DNA from: QHCA01 sp038237645
GTDB lineage: Bacteria; Actinomycetota; Actinomycetes; Mycobacteriales; QHCA01
Assembly (NCBI GenBank): GCA_038237645.1
Contig: JBBRYN010000003.1
Coordinates: 1 to 64,000, forward strand
Direction: 5' to 3'
Length of the DNA: 64,000 nucleotides
Shown here: in pieces, positions 24,072 to 31,912 of the stretch
How the letters are laid out: every line of letters begins with the position of its first letter
How positions within the stretch are numbered: the first letter of the stretch is position 1
Notes under the pieces: model-generated
Seen by the model: only the letters and a program-made list of their open reading frames with translations
Told to the model about the DNA's origin: nothing
Databases searched by the model: none
Translations under genes and position numbers: made by a program

Positions 24072-25664
24072 ATGCCATTGCCGGGCGTGGGCTCATCTCG
24101 AGAGACCTCCTTCACGGAGCGGGTGCGCAGGCTGCAGGTCACCAGGCTGCTCCTCGCCATGGCCGCGCTGGTGATCGGGCTGGGGCACCTCGGCGCCACC
24201 GCGCAGCCCGCGCCGCTGCTCACCCTCACGGCGGGCTACCTCGCGACGGTCGGCGGCGCGGAGACGTTCTGGCGGCGCACCGGGTCGAGGCGGTTCGCCG
24301 TACACGGCCTGCTCGTCGGCGCCGACGCGACCTACTTCGTCCTCGTCGTGGCGATGAGCGGTGGCATGGACAGCGCGGCTCGCTATCTGCTGATCCTCAA
24401 CGTCGTCGCGACCACGCTGGTGCTGTCCTACCGGTCCGGGGTGCGCCTCACCCTGCTCCAGTGCCTGCTTCTCCAGGTCGCCTACCAGGTAGCCGCGTCC
24501 CGGCCACCGGACTGGTGGCTGTTCCCGGTCGCCGGTGGTGTCCACCGGGATCTGCTCGAATTCTCTGTGGCCCTCGTAGCCGTCGCGTTGCTCGCCGGCA
24601 CCACCGCCGCATTCAACGAGCGGGCGCTGCGCGCCGGCCGGCACGACCTGGAGGTGCTCACCCGGCTCAGCAGCGACTTGGAGCGGGTCGTGGAGCCCGA
24701 CCTCGTTGCCCAGGCGTTGTGCGCCGCCCTCGAGGAGGGCTACGACATCAATCGCTCGCTCGTGGCGGTCAAGGACGGCAGCCGGCTCAGGGTGGTGGCC
24801 TCCGCGGGCGCCACACCGCGGCCCTACCTGCGCATCGACGCACTGCTGGCGCGCGCCCTCGCCGCTGACCAGCCCGTGCTCGCCCATGTTCTCGACCACG
24901 ACGGGCCGGACGGACTGGCCGATGCCTGGCCGGACGCCTGCGATGTCTTTCTGCTCGCGCTGCGCGCCGAAGGTTCGATCCTGGGTGTCCTCGCCGCGGA
25001 GCGCGGCCCGACCCGTCGCCCGGTGCTGGAGGGAAGCGTGGCGGTGGCCTTCCGGCAGTTGGCGGCGCACACGGCCCTCGCGATGCGCCGGGCCACCCTG
25101 CTGGACAGCCTGGGGCGGCTGGCGGACACCGATGTGCTGACCGGGCTGGCCAACCGTGGCGCCTTCGACCGGAGCCTCGCCGTCGAACTCGACCGGGCCC
25201 GGCGGCAGGGCACCCCGGTCGGCCTGCTGATCGCCGACATCGATCGGTTCAAGCGCATCAACGACCAGCAGGGTCACCCCGGGGGTGACGCAGTGCTGCG
25301 GGAGATCGGCCGGTTGTTCGCCGAGGACCGACGGGGCTCCGACGTGGCGGCGCGCTATGGCGGGGAGGAGTTCGCCTTCATCCTGCCGGGTTGCCCGCAT
25401 TCCGAACTCGCCAGGCGCGCCGAACGCCTGCGCATGCGGGTCAAGAACATGGAACTCGCCGGCGGGCCGATCACCTTGAGCGTCGGTGGGGCGAGCGCGC
25501 CGCCCCGGCCCAACAGCGGCGACACCCTGATCGCCGCGGCCGACCAGGCGCTGTATCGGGCCAAGCGAGCCGGTCGGGACCGGGTGGTCATCGACCGGAT
25601 GGCTGAGCAGCCCGTGCTGCTGCCCACCACCCCCACCCAGCGCAGCAGCCCGGACCCGGTCTGA
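24072..25664 (+). CDS. Membrane diguanylate cyclase (GGDEF) with GAF-like region
   Basis: 530 residues. Five or six membrane helices (~20-185), a GAF-like region (~205-340: LVAQALCAALEEGYDINRSL, LRAEGSILGVLAAERGP), then a GGDEF domain (~355-510): DVLTGLANRGAFDRSL, LLIADIDRFKRINDQQGH, ARYGGEEFAFILPG. The active-site GGEEF is intact, and RGSD five residues before it is the inhibitory I-site. It should make c-di-GMP with product feedback. The signal sensed is unknown. It follows the exported protein by three bases. Confidence 0.92.
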   Translation: MPLPGVGSSRETSFTERVRRLQVTRLLLAMAALVIGLGHLGATAQPAPLLTLTAGYLATVGGAETFWRRTGSRRFAVHGLLVGADATYFVLVVAMSGGMDSAARYLLILNVVATTLVLSYRSGVRLTLLQCLLLQVAYQVAASRPPDWWLFPVAGGVHRDLLEFSVALVAVALLAGTTAAFNERALRAGRHDLEVLTRLSSDLERVVEPDLVAQALCAALEEGYDINRSLVAVKDGSRLRVVASAGATPRPYLRIDALLARALAADQPVLAHVLDHDGPDGLADAWPDACDVFLLALRAEGSILGVLAAERGPTRRPVLEGSVAVAFRQLAAHTALAMRRATLLDSLGRLADTDVLTGLANRGAFDRSLAVELDRARRQGTPVGLLIADIDRFKRINDQQGHPGGDAVLREIGRLFAEDRRGSDVAARYGGEEFAFILPGCPHSELARRAERLRMRVKNMELAGGPITLSVGGASAPPRPNSGDTLIAAADQALYRAKRAGRDRVVIDRMAEQPVLLPTTPTQRSSPDPV

Positions 25665-25677
25665 GCGGTCGCCGCGG

Positions 25678-26190
25678 TCAGCGCGGCTGCTGCTCGGCGG
25701 GCAAGCCGGGCTCCGGTTCGCCGGGTGCGGTGTCGGGCAGCGGGACCTGCGGTGTCCCCTGGTCACCGGCCGGCACCCCGATCAGCTGGTCGGCCGCCGG
25801 GCGCCGGCCCGCCGCGGACGGCTCATCCGACCCCGCTGCGCGGGCCTCGGTGACGATCCGGGTCGCCTTGACGTCGTCCGGTACGGGCGGCGGCGGCTGA
25901 CCGAGGACCCCGCGGATCTGTGTGCTGATCTCGGAGGCGAGCGCGATGTCGAGCGACGTGACGCCGCCCTCGGAGTGCGTCGAGAGGACGAAGAGGGTCT
26001 CCTGGCCGGACCGTGAGATGTCCGGGTGGTGGTCCATCGCGTCGGCGCTGATCATGATCCGGCGCTGCACCTCGGCGTGCTGCTCATCGGTCAGCGCGAC
26101 GGTGCGCGAGAGCCGGTCGGTGGCACCGGACCAGTCCGGCAGGTTGTTGAGGGCGTCGGTGATGAGATCGGCGGTGAGCAGTGTCGCCAT
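25678..26190 (-). CDS. Pterin-4a-carbinolamine dehydratase-like protein with C-terminal extension
   Basis: 170 residues. The first ~100 match the PCD/DCoH fold: ITDALNNLPDWSGATDRLSR, ISADAMDHHPDISRSGQETL, THSEGGVTSLDIALASEI. The active-site HHPD segment is present. In the family this dehydrates 4a-hydroxytetrahydropterin. Residues ~100-170 are a Pro/Ala/Gln-rich, probably disordered tail not found in the small family members. ATG 26190 follows GGGGAG. No aromatic amino-acid hydroxylase is nearby, so the role is open. Confidence 0.78.
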   Translation of the reverse strand: MATLLTADLITDALNNLPDWSGATDRLSRTVALTDEQHAEVQRRIMISADAMDHHPDISRSGQETLFVLSTHSEGGVTSLDIALASEISTQIRGVLGQPPPPVPDDVKATRIVTEARAAGSDEPSAAGRRPAADQLIGVPAGDQGTPQVPLPDTAPGEPEPGLPAEQQPR

Positions 26191-26305
26191 GCGTTCTCCC
26201 CTGTGCATCGGTGGTGGGTGTAGCGGCGGTCGGTGTATCGGCGGGTGCTGGGCCGGCGGGTTCCCCGTCGCGTGCCCATCATGCCTCTGGCAGAGTGGCC
26301 GGATC

Positions 26306-26707
26306 GTGCAGGTCATCGTGGGTGCCGCCATCGTCGACGGGGACCGGGTCCTCGCCGCCCAGCGCGCCGCGCCACCGCAGCTTGCCGGCGGCTGGGAATT
26401 CCCCGGCGGCAAGGTGGAGGCCGGCGAGTCCGACGAGCAGGCGCTGGTACGGGAATGCCGTGAGGAGCTGGACGTCGAGATCGAGGTCGGCGACCGGCTC
26501 GGCGCCGACATCGTCCTGCAAGACGGCACCTGGCTGTTGCGGGTGTGGGCCGCCCGGCTGGTCGGCGGCACGCCCACCGCGGTCGAGCACGCCGCCCTGC
26601 GCTGGCTTTCCCACGACGAGTTGTCCGAGGTCGCCTGGCTGCCGGCCGACCTGCCGCTGGTCGACGAGCTGCGCCGGCTGCTCCGGACGCGGCCCGGCTA
26701 CGCGTGA
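26306..26707 (+). CDS. Nudix hydrolase, MutT-like
   Basis: A 133-residue Nudix enzyme. The full Nudix box is present: GGKVEAGESDEQALVREC then REELDVEI, with both catalytic Glu residues in REEL. VIVGAAIVDGDRVLAAQRA and AGGWEFPGGK are MutT/8-oxo-dGTPase-like, and WEFPGGK is typical of MutT and CTP pyrophosphohydrolases. It likely sanitises oxidised nucleotides. GTG 26306 gives the normal family start. Confidence 0.9.
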   Translation: MQVIVGAAIVDGDRVLAAQRAAPPQLAGGWEFPGGKVEAGESDEQALVRECREELDVEIEVGDRLGADIVLQDGTWLLRVWAARLVGGTPTAVEHAALRWLSHDELSEVAWLPADLPLVDELRRLLRTRPGYA

Positions 26708-26823
26708 TCGGGGGCCTCGGGCGCCGATCTCACAGCTGCGCGCCGTCGACAGTGCGGCGGATCTAACAGTCACGACGTCGCAAGAGGCACCCGCCGGACA
26801 CATGCGCTTCCTAGCGTGCGGGC

Positions 26824-28245
26824 ATGACGACGACCATCTCCGCCGGCCCGACCTCGGCACGCGCTCACCACAGTGGTCGGTGGATCGACCACTGGGAGCC
26901 TGAGGACGAGCAGTTCTGGGAGCGGACCGGCCGGCGGGTGGCCCGCCGCAACCTGGCCTTCTCCGTCCTCGCAGAAAATCTCGGCTTCTCGGTGTGGCTG
27001 CTGTGGAGCGCCGTGGCCGTCACCCTGCCGGCAGCCGGCTTCCACTTCTCGGTGCAGCAGTTGTTCTGGCTGGTCGCGCTGCCCAGCCTCGTCGGCGCCT
27101 TCCTGCGGCTGCCGTACACCTTCGCCGTGCCGCGATTCGGCGGCCGCAACTGGACGATCGTCAGCGCACTGCTCCTCCTGGTGCCCCTGGCCCTGCTCGT
27201 CGCCTGTGTGACGCACCGGGGTACGCCCTACTGGGCCTTCCTGGTCGCGGCCGCCTGGGCCGGCGTCGGCGGTGGCAACTTCGCCTCCAGCATGGCCAAC
27301 ATCTCCTTCTTCTACCCGCAGCGGCGCAAAGGCCTCGCGCTCGGCCTCAATGCTGCCGGGGGCAACATCGGCGTCGCCGTCGTGCAACTCGTCGTCCCGC
27401 TGGCCGTCGGAGTCGCCGGGGCCGCCCAGTGGCTCGGAGGTCATCAGGGCCACGGGTTGTTCGTGCAGAACGCCGCCCTGATGTGGGTGCCCCTGGTCAT
27501 GCTGGCAGCGCTGTGCGCCTGGCGGTTCATGGACAACCTGTCGGCGGCGAAGTCCTCCTTCCGGCAACAGATCGTGGTGGCCCGCCGCCGCCAGACCTGG
27601 GTCCTGGCCCTGCTCTATATCGGCACCTTCGGCTCCTTCATCGGTTACTCGGCCGCCTTCGCGCTGCTGATCAAGCTGGAGTTCCCCGGTGTCAAGGTGG
27701 CTCACTACGCCTTCCTGGGCGCCCTGGTCGGCTCCTGCGTCCGCCCGCTCGGCGGGTGGCTGGCCGACCGCTTCGGCGGTGCCCGGATCACCGCGCTGAA
27801 CTTCGCCGTGATGGGCCTGGGTGTCGTGCTGATCCTGGTTTCGCTGTCCCGGCACAGCTTCCCGGCCTTCCTGGCCACCTTCCTCCTGCTGTTCGTGACG
27901 ACCGGGGTCGGCAACGGTGCCACGTTCCGGATGGTGCCGGCCATCTTCCGCGAGGAAGCACTGCGCCGGGCCGAGGCGGACGGGACGCCGCTGGCAACCG
28001 CCCAGGCGACCGGCCTGCGGGAGACGGCTGCCGTCCTCGGGCTGATCTCGGCGGTCGGTGCGCTCGGCGGCTTCCTCATCCCGGTCGGATTCGGCTGGTC
28101 GGTGGCGCGGACCGGTCACGTGACGGCTGCCCTGTCGGCGTTCCTCGCCTGCTATGCCGGCTGTCTGGCCCTGACCTGGTGGTGTTACCTGCGGCGGCGG
28201 GTGCTGGTCGCCCGCCGGCCCAGCCTCGCCTACGCCCGGATCTGA
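26824..28245 (+). CDS. narK: Nitrate/nitrite MFS transporter (NarK/NNP family)
   Basis: A 473-residue MFS protein with 12 predicted helices. The nitrate-nitrite-porter signatures are GGGNFASSMANISFFYP and, in the second half, VTTGVGNGATFRMVP. An N-terminal cytosolic WEPEDEQFWERTGRRVARRN is typical of actinobacterial NarK proteins. It is the first gene of the nitrate-assimilation operon, 62 bases before the reductase, and supplies nitrate to it. Confidence 0.95.
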   Translation: MTTTISAGPTSARAHHSGRWIDHWEPEDEQFWERTGRRVARRNLAFSVLAENLGFSVWLLWSAVAVTLPAAGFHFSVQQLFWLVALPSLVGAFLRLPYTFAVPRFGGRNWTIVSALLLLVPLALLVACVTHRGTPYWAFLVAAAWAGVGGGNFASSMANISFFYPQRRKGLALGLNAAGGNIGVAVVQLVVPLAVGVAGAAQWLGGHQGHGLFVQNAALMWVPLVMLAALCAWRFMDNLSAAKSSFRQQIVVARRRQTWVLALLYIGTFGSFIGYSAAFALLIKLEFPGVKVAHYAFLGALVGSCVRPLGGWLADRFGGARITALNFAVMGLGVVLILVSLSRHSFPAFLATFLLLFVTTGVGNGATFRMVPAIFREEALRRAEADGTPLATAQATGLRETAAVLGLISAVGALGGFLIPVGFGWSVARTGHVTAALSAFLACYAGCLALTWWCYLRRRVLVARRPSLAYARI

Positions 28246-28307
28246 CGTTGCCTCCCGGAAACCTGGGGGACGTCTCGCCGAAACCCCCCGGTGGCACCGT
28301 CGCAGCC

Positions 28308-30386
28308 ATGGCTCCGGCGGTGGCGACGCATTGCCCGTACTGCGCCCTGCAGTGCGCCATGACGCTCACCGTGCGGCCCGGCCACCCGGTGGCGGTCGCC
28401 GGGCGGGAGTTCCCGACCAACCGCGGCGGGCTGTGCCAGAAGGGCTGGACCTCGGCGGACCTGCTCACCGCGCCGGACCGGCTGACGACCCCGCTGGTCC
28501 GCAACCCGGCCAGTGGCCGGCTCCAGCCGGCGTCCTGGGATGACGCCCTCGACGCGGTTGCCGCCGGGATCGCGCGGATCCAGGCGGAGTACGGACGGGA
28601 TGCCGTCGGTGTCTTCGGCGGCGGCGGGCTGACCAACGAGAAGGCCTACGCCCTCGGGAAGTTCGCCCGGGTGGCGCTGCGCACCTCTGCCATCGACTAC
28701 AACGGCCGCTTCTGCATGGCGGCCGCCGCCGCCGCGGGCAACCGGGCCTTCGGCCTCGACCGCGGGCTGCCCTTCCCGCTGGCCGACGTGGCGCTGGCCG
28801 ACGTGCTGCTGCTGGTGGGCAGCAACCTGGCCGAGACGATGCCGCCGGCCATGCGGCACCTGGCCGATCAGCGCGCCCGGGGCGGCCGGCTGGTGGTCGT
28901 CGACCCGCGGCTCACCGAGACCGCGCGGGAGGCGACCATCCACCTGCAGGTCACGCCGGGCACCGACCTGGCCCTCGCCCTCGGCCTGCTCCATGTGGTG
29001 ATCACATCCGACCTGGTGGACACCGCCTACGTCGCTGCCCGCACCAGCGGCTTCGACGCGGTGCGCCGCCGGGCCGCCGCGTGGTGGCCGGAGCGGGTCG
29101 AGCGGGTCACCGGGGTGCCCGCCGGCGACGTGCGCCGCGCTGCCTACCTGCTGGCCGACGCGGGGACGGCCATGGTGCTGACCTCTCGTGGTGCCGAGCA
29201 GCAGAGCAAGGGCGCCGACACGGTTTCGGCGTTCATCAACCTCGCACTGGCACTCGGCCTGCCGGGCCGGCCCGGCAGCGGGTACGGGTGCATCACCGGT
29301 CAGGGCAACGGGCAGGGCGGCCGCGAGCACGGGCAGAAGGCCGACCAGTTGCCCGGCTACCGGCGCCTCGACGACCCGGCCGCCCGGGCGCACGTCGCCG
29401 GGGTGTGGGGCGTCGCCCCCGACACGCTGCCGATGCCCGGCAAATCGGCGTACGAACTGCTGGCCGGTCTCGGCACCGAGGGCGGCGTGCGCGCCCTGCT
29501 GGTGGTCGGCAGCAACCCGGCCGTCAGTGCACCGCGTGCGGGGCACATCCAGGAGCGGCTGTCCGCCCTCGACCTGCTGGTGGTCTGCGACCCGTTCCGC
29601 TCCGAGACCGCCGAGTTGGCCGACGTCGTGCTGCCGGTTGCCCAGTGGGCCGAGGAGGACGGCACGACGACGAATCTCGAGGGCCGGGTGCTGCGCCGCC
29701 GGGCCGCCGTTGCCCCACCGCCGGGCGTGCGCACCGACCTCGAGGTGCTGGGCGGGCTGGCTGCCCGCCTCGGCGTCCCGCACGGCTTTCCGGCCGATCC
29801 GGAGGAGGTCTTCGGCGAGCTGCGCCGGGCCAGCGCGGGCGGGGTCGCCGACTACGCCGGCGTGACCTACGACCGCATCGACGACGCGGACGGGGTGCTC
29901 TGGCCGTGCCCGGACGAGGCACATCCCGGCACTCCCCGGATGTTCCTGGAGTCCTTCGCCACCGGCGACGGGCGGGCCCGCTTCGTCGACGTCGACCACC
30001 GGCCGGTCGCGGAGGACCTCGATGCCGACTACCCCGTCTACCTCACCACCGGCCGAGTGCTGAGCCAGTACCAGAGCGGTGCGCAGACCCGCCGGGTGCC
30101 GGCTCTCGTCGCCGCGGCCGGCGGCCCGCTCGTGGAGTTGCACCCGGATCTCGCCGACCACCTCGAGATCGTCGAGGGGGAGGTGGTCCGCGTTGTCAGC
30201 CGCCGCGGCGCGGCGGTGGCGGCCGCGCGGCTCACCGACACGATCCGGACGGATACGGCGTTCATGGCGTTCCACTGGCCGGGTGCCGGCCGGGCCAACC
30301 TCGTCACCAACCCCGCCCTGGACCCGGTCTCCGGAATGCCGGAGTTCAAGGTCTGCGCGGTACGGCTGGAGAAGGTGCCGGTGTGA
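28308..30386 (+). CDS. Assimilatory nitrate reductase, molybdopterin catalytic subunit
   Basis: 692 residues. The N-terminal [4Fe-4S] motif is CPYCALQC...GLCQKGW, followed by the Mo-bisMGD domains (VGVFGGGGLTNEKAYALGKF, YNGRFCMAAAAAAGNRAFG, LLLVGSNLAETMPPAM, TGQGNGQGGREHGQKADQLP, LPVAQWAEEDGTTTNLEGRV). The C-terminal dinucleotide-binding domain contains LTTGRVLSQYQSGAQTRR. It belongs to the NarB/NasA group that reduces nitrate to nitrite. The next gene overlaps by 4 bases (GTGA). It needs a Mo-cofactor supply encoded elsewhere. Confidence 0.94.
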   Translation: MAPAVATHCPYCALQCAMTLTVRPGHPVAVAGREFPTNRGGLCQKGWTSADLLTAPDRLTTPLVRNPASGRLQPASWDDALDAVAAGIARIQAEYGRDAVGVFGGGGLTNEKAYALGKFARVALRTSAIDYNGRFCMAAAAAAGNRAFGLDRGLPFPLADVALADVLLLVGSNLAETMPPAMRHLADQRARGGRLVVVDPRLTETAREATIHLQVTPGTDLALALGLLHVVITSDLVDTAYVAARTSGFDAVRRRAAAWWPERVERVTGVPAGDVRRAAYLLADAGTAMVLTSRGAEQQSKGADTVSAFINLALALGLPGRPGSGYGCITGQGNGQGGREHGQKADQLPGYRRLDDPAARAHVAGVWGVAPDTLPMPGKSAYELLAGLGTEGGVRALLVVGSNPAVSAPRAGHIQERLSALDLLVVCDPFRSETAELADVVLPVAQWAEEDGTTTNLEGRVLRRRAAVAPPPGVRTDLEVLGGLAARLGVPHGFPADPEEVFGELRRASAGGVADYAGVTYDRIDDADGVLWPCPDEAHPGTPRMFLESFATGDGRARFVDVDHRPVAEDLDADYPVYLTTGRVLSQYQSGAQTRRVPALVAAAGGPLVELHPDLADHLEIVEGEVVRVVSRRGAAVAAARLTDTIRTDTAFMAFHWPGAGRANLVTNPALDPVSGMPEFKVCAVRLEKVPV

Positions 30387-31912
30387 GCACCGTCGACCCA
30401 CGCGTCGCCGCGGCGGCGGCAATGATCTCGCAGAGACCCCGGATCGTCATCGTCGGCAACGGCATGGCCGGATCCCGGCTGGTCGAGGAGATCCGTAGCC
30501 GCGACCCGCACCGGATGCTGCACATCACCGCATTCGGCGCGGAGAATCACGGGGCCTACAACCGGGTGCTGCTCTCCGAGGTGCTGGCCGGCCGGCACCA
30601 CCCCGACGACATCCGGCTGGCCGGGCCGGGTAGCGACGACGGCCAGGTGGACGTGCGGCTCGGCGTGCCGGTCGTCGCGGTCGACCGGGCCCGGCGCGAG
30701 GTGCGGGCGGCCGACGGCAGCGTCACCCCCTACGACGTCCTGGTGCTCGCCACCGGCAGCCAGGCCCGGATCCCGCCGCTGGACGGGCTGGCCGACGGCT
30801 CCGGTGCCCTGCTTCCCGGCGGGTTCGTCTTCCGCACCCTCGACGACTGCCGGGAGATCCTGGCCGCCGCTGCGGGGGCGCACCGGGCGGTCGTCCTCGG
30901 CGGGGGGCTACTCGGCCTCGAGGCGGCCCGCGGCCTGGCCGGGCAGGGCCTCGACGTGGTCGTGGTGCATCAGTTCGGTCACTTGATGGAGCGCCAACTC
31001 GATCCGATGGCGGGTCGGGTCCTCGCACACACGCTGCGTGTGCAGGGCGTGCAGGTGCGCCTGGGTGCCGCGAGCACGGCAGTCGTCCGGGATGCGACCG
31101 GCCGCTTCGGGGGCATCCGGCTGGACGACGGCAGTTGCGTCCTCGCCGACCTGCTCGTCGTGGCCTGCGGTGTCGTGCCGGAGGTGACCCTGGCCCGGGC
31201 GGCCGGCTTGTCGGTCGACCGTGGCGTGGTCGTCGACGACGTCCTCCGCTCGGTCAGCGACCCGCGGGTGTTCGCATTGGGGGAGTGCGCCCAGCACTCG
31301 GGGCAGGTCTACGGGCTGGTCGCGCCGGCATGGGAACAGGCCACGGTGGTCGCCGCGCACATCACCGGCAGCGACCCAGGGGCGCGCTACGCCGGCTCCC
31401 GGACGGTCACCCGGCTGCGCGCCGTCGGCGTGGACCTCGCCGCAATGGGTGAGACCACGCTGGGCGACGACGATGCGGCCGAGGTGGTGCAGTTCGCCGA
31501 TCCGACCCGCGGCACCTACGCGAAGATGGTCATCCGCGACGAGCGCCTGGTCGGGGCGATCCTGGTCGGCGAGATGTCCACTGTGGGCACCGTGACACAA
31601 CTGTTCGACCGGGGCGCCCCGGTGCCGGCGGATCGGACGTCGCTGCTGTTCGGCCCGCGCCGCGGCGGCCAGGTGACGACATCGGTCGCTGCGCCGGGCC
31701 AGATGCCGTCGCACGCGACGCTGTGCCGGTGCAACGGCGTGACCAAGGGCGCGATCCAGGAGTGCGTGCTGGCCGGCGCGCGGACGGTCGAGGCGGTTGC
31801 CCAGGCCACGAGGGCGACCACCGGGTGCGGCGGCTGCCGGGACGTGGTGGAGGGCATCATCGAATGGGTCGCGGCGGCCGACCCGGACACTGCCCCGGCG
31901 GTGCCGGCATGA
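30383..31912 (+). CDS. FAD/NAD oxidoreductase with BFD-like [2Fe-2S] domain, nitrate reductase electron donor
   Basis: 509 residues. FAD site IVIVGNGMAGSRLVEEI, NAD site RAVVLGGGLLGLEAARGLAG, flavin motif VFALGECAQHSGQVYGLV, and a C-terminal BFD-like cluster domain (LCRCNGVTKGAIQECV, TTGCGGCRDVVEGI; four Cys). It resembles the N-terminal half of NirB, and NasC-type electron-transfer subunits. It overlaps both neighbours by 4 bases, so it is translated with nitrate reductase and NirB. Most likely it moves electrons from NAD(P)H to the nitrate reductase. Confidence 0.88.
   Translation: MSTVDPRVAAAAAMISQRPRIVIVGNGMAGSRLVEEIRSRDPHRMLHITAFGAENHGAYNRVLLSEVLAGRHHPDDIRLAGPGSDDGQVDVRLGVPVVAVDRARREVRAADGSVTPYDVLVLATGSQARIPPLDGLADGSGALLPGGFVFRTLDDCREILAAAAGAHRAVVLGGGLLGLEAARGLAGQGLDVVVVHQFGHLMERQLDPMAGRVLAHTLRVQGVQVRLGAASTAVVRDATGRFGGIRLDDGSCVLADLLVVACGVVPEVTLARAAGLSVDRGVVVDDVLRSVSDPRVFALGECAQHSGQVYGLVAPAWEQATVVAAHITGSDPGARYAGSRTVTRLRAVGVDLAAMGETTLGDDDAAEVVQFADPTRGTYAKMVIRDERLVGAILVGEMSTVGTVTQLFDRGAPVPADRTSLLFGPRRGGQVTTSVAAPGQMPSHATLCRCNGVTKGAIQECVLAGARTVEAVAQATRATTGCGGCRDVVEGIIEWVAAADPDTAPAVPA

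Noticed and set aside
22868..24868. A 666-residue frame overlapping the exported protein and cyclase
   Set aside because: Arg/Pro/Ala-rich shadow in another frame; the real proteins show a signal peptide and a GGDEF domain.
26994..28300. Long plus-strand frame over narK
   Set aside because: It is a frame-shifted shadow of narK; the transporter signatures are in the other frame.
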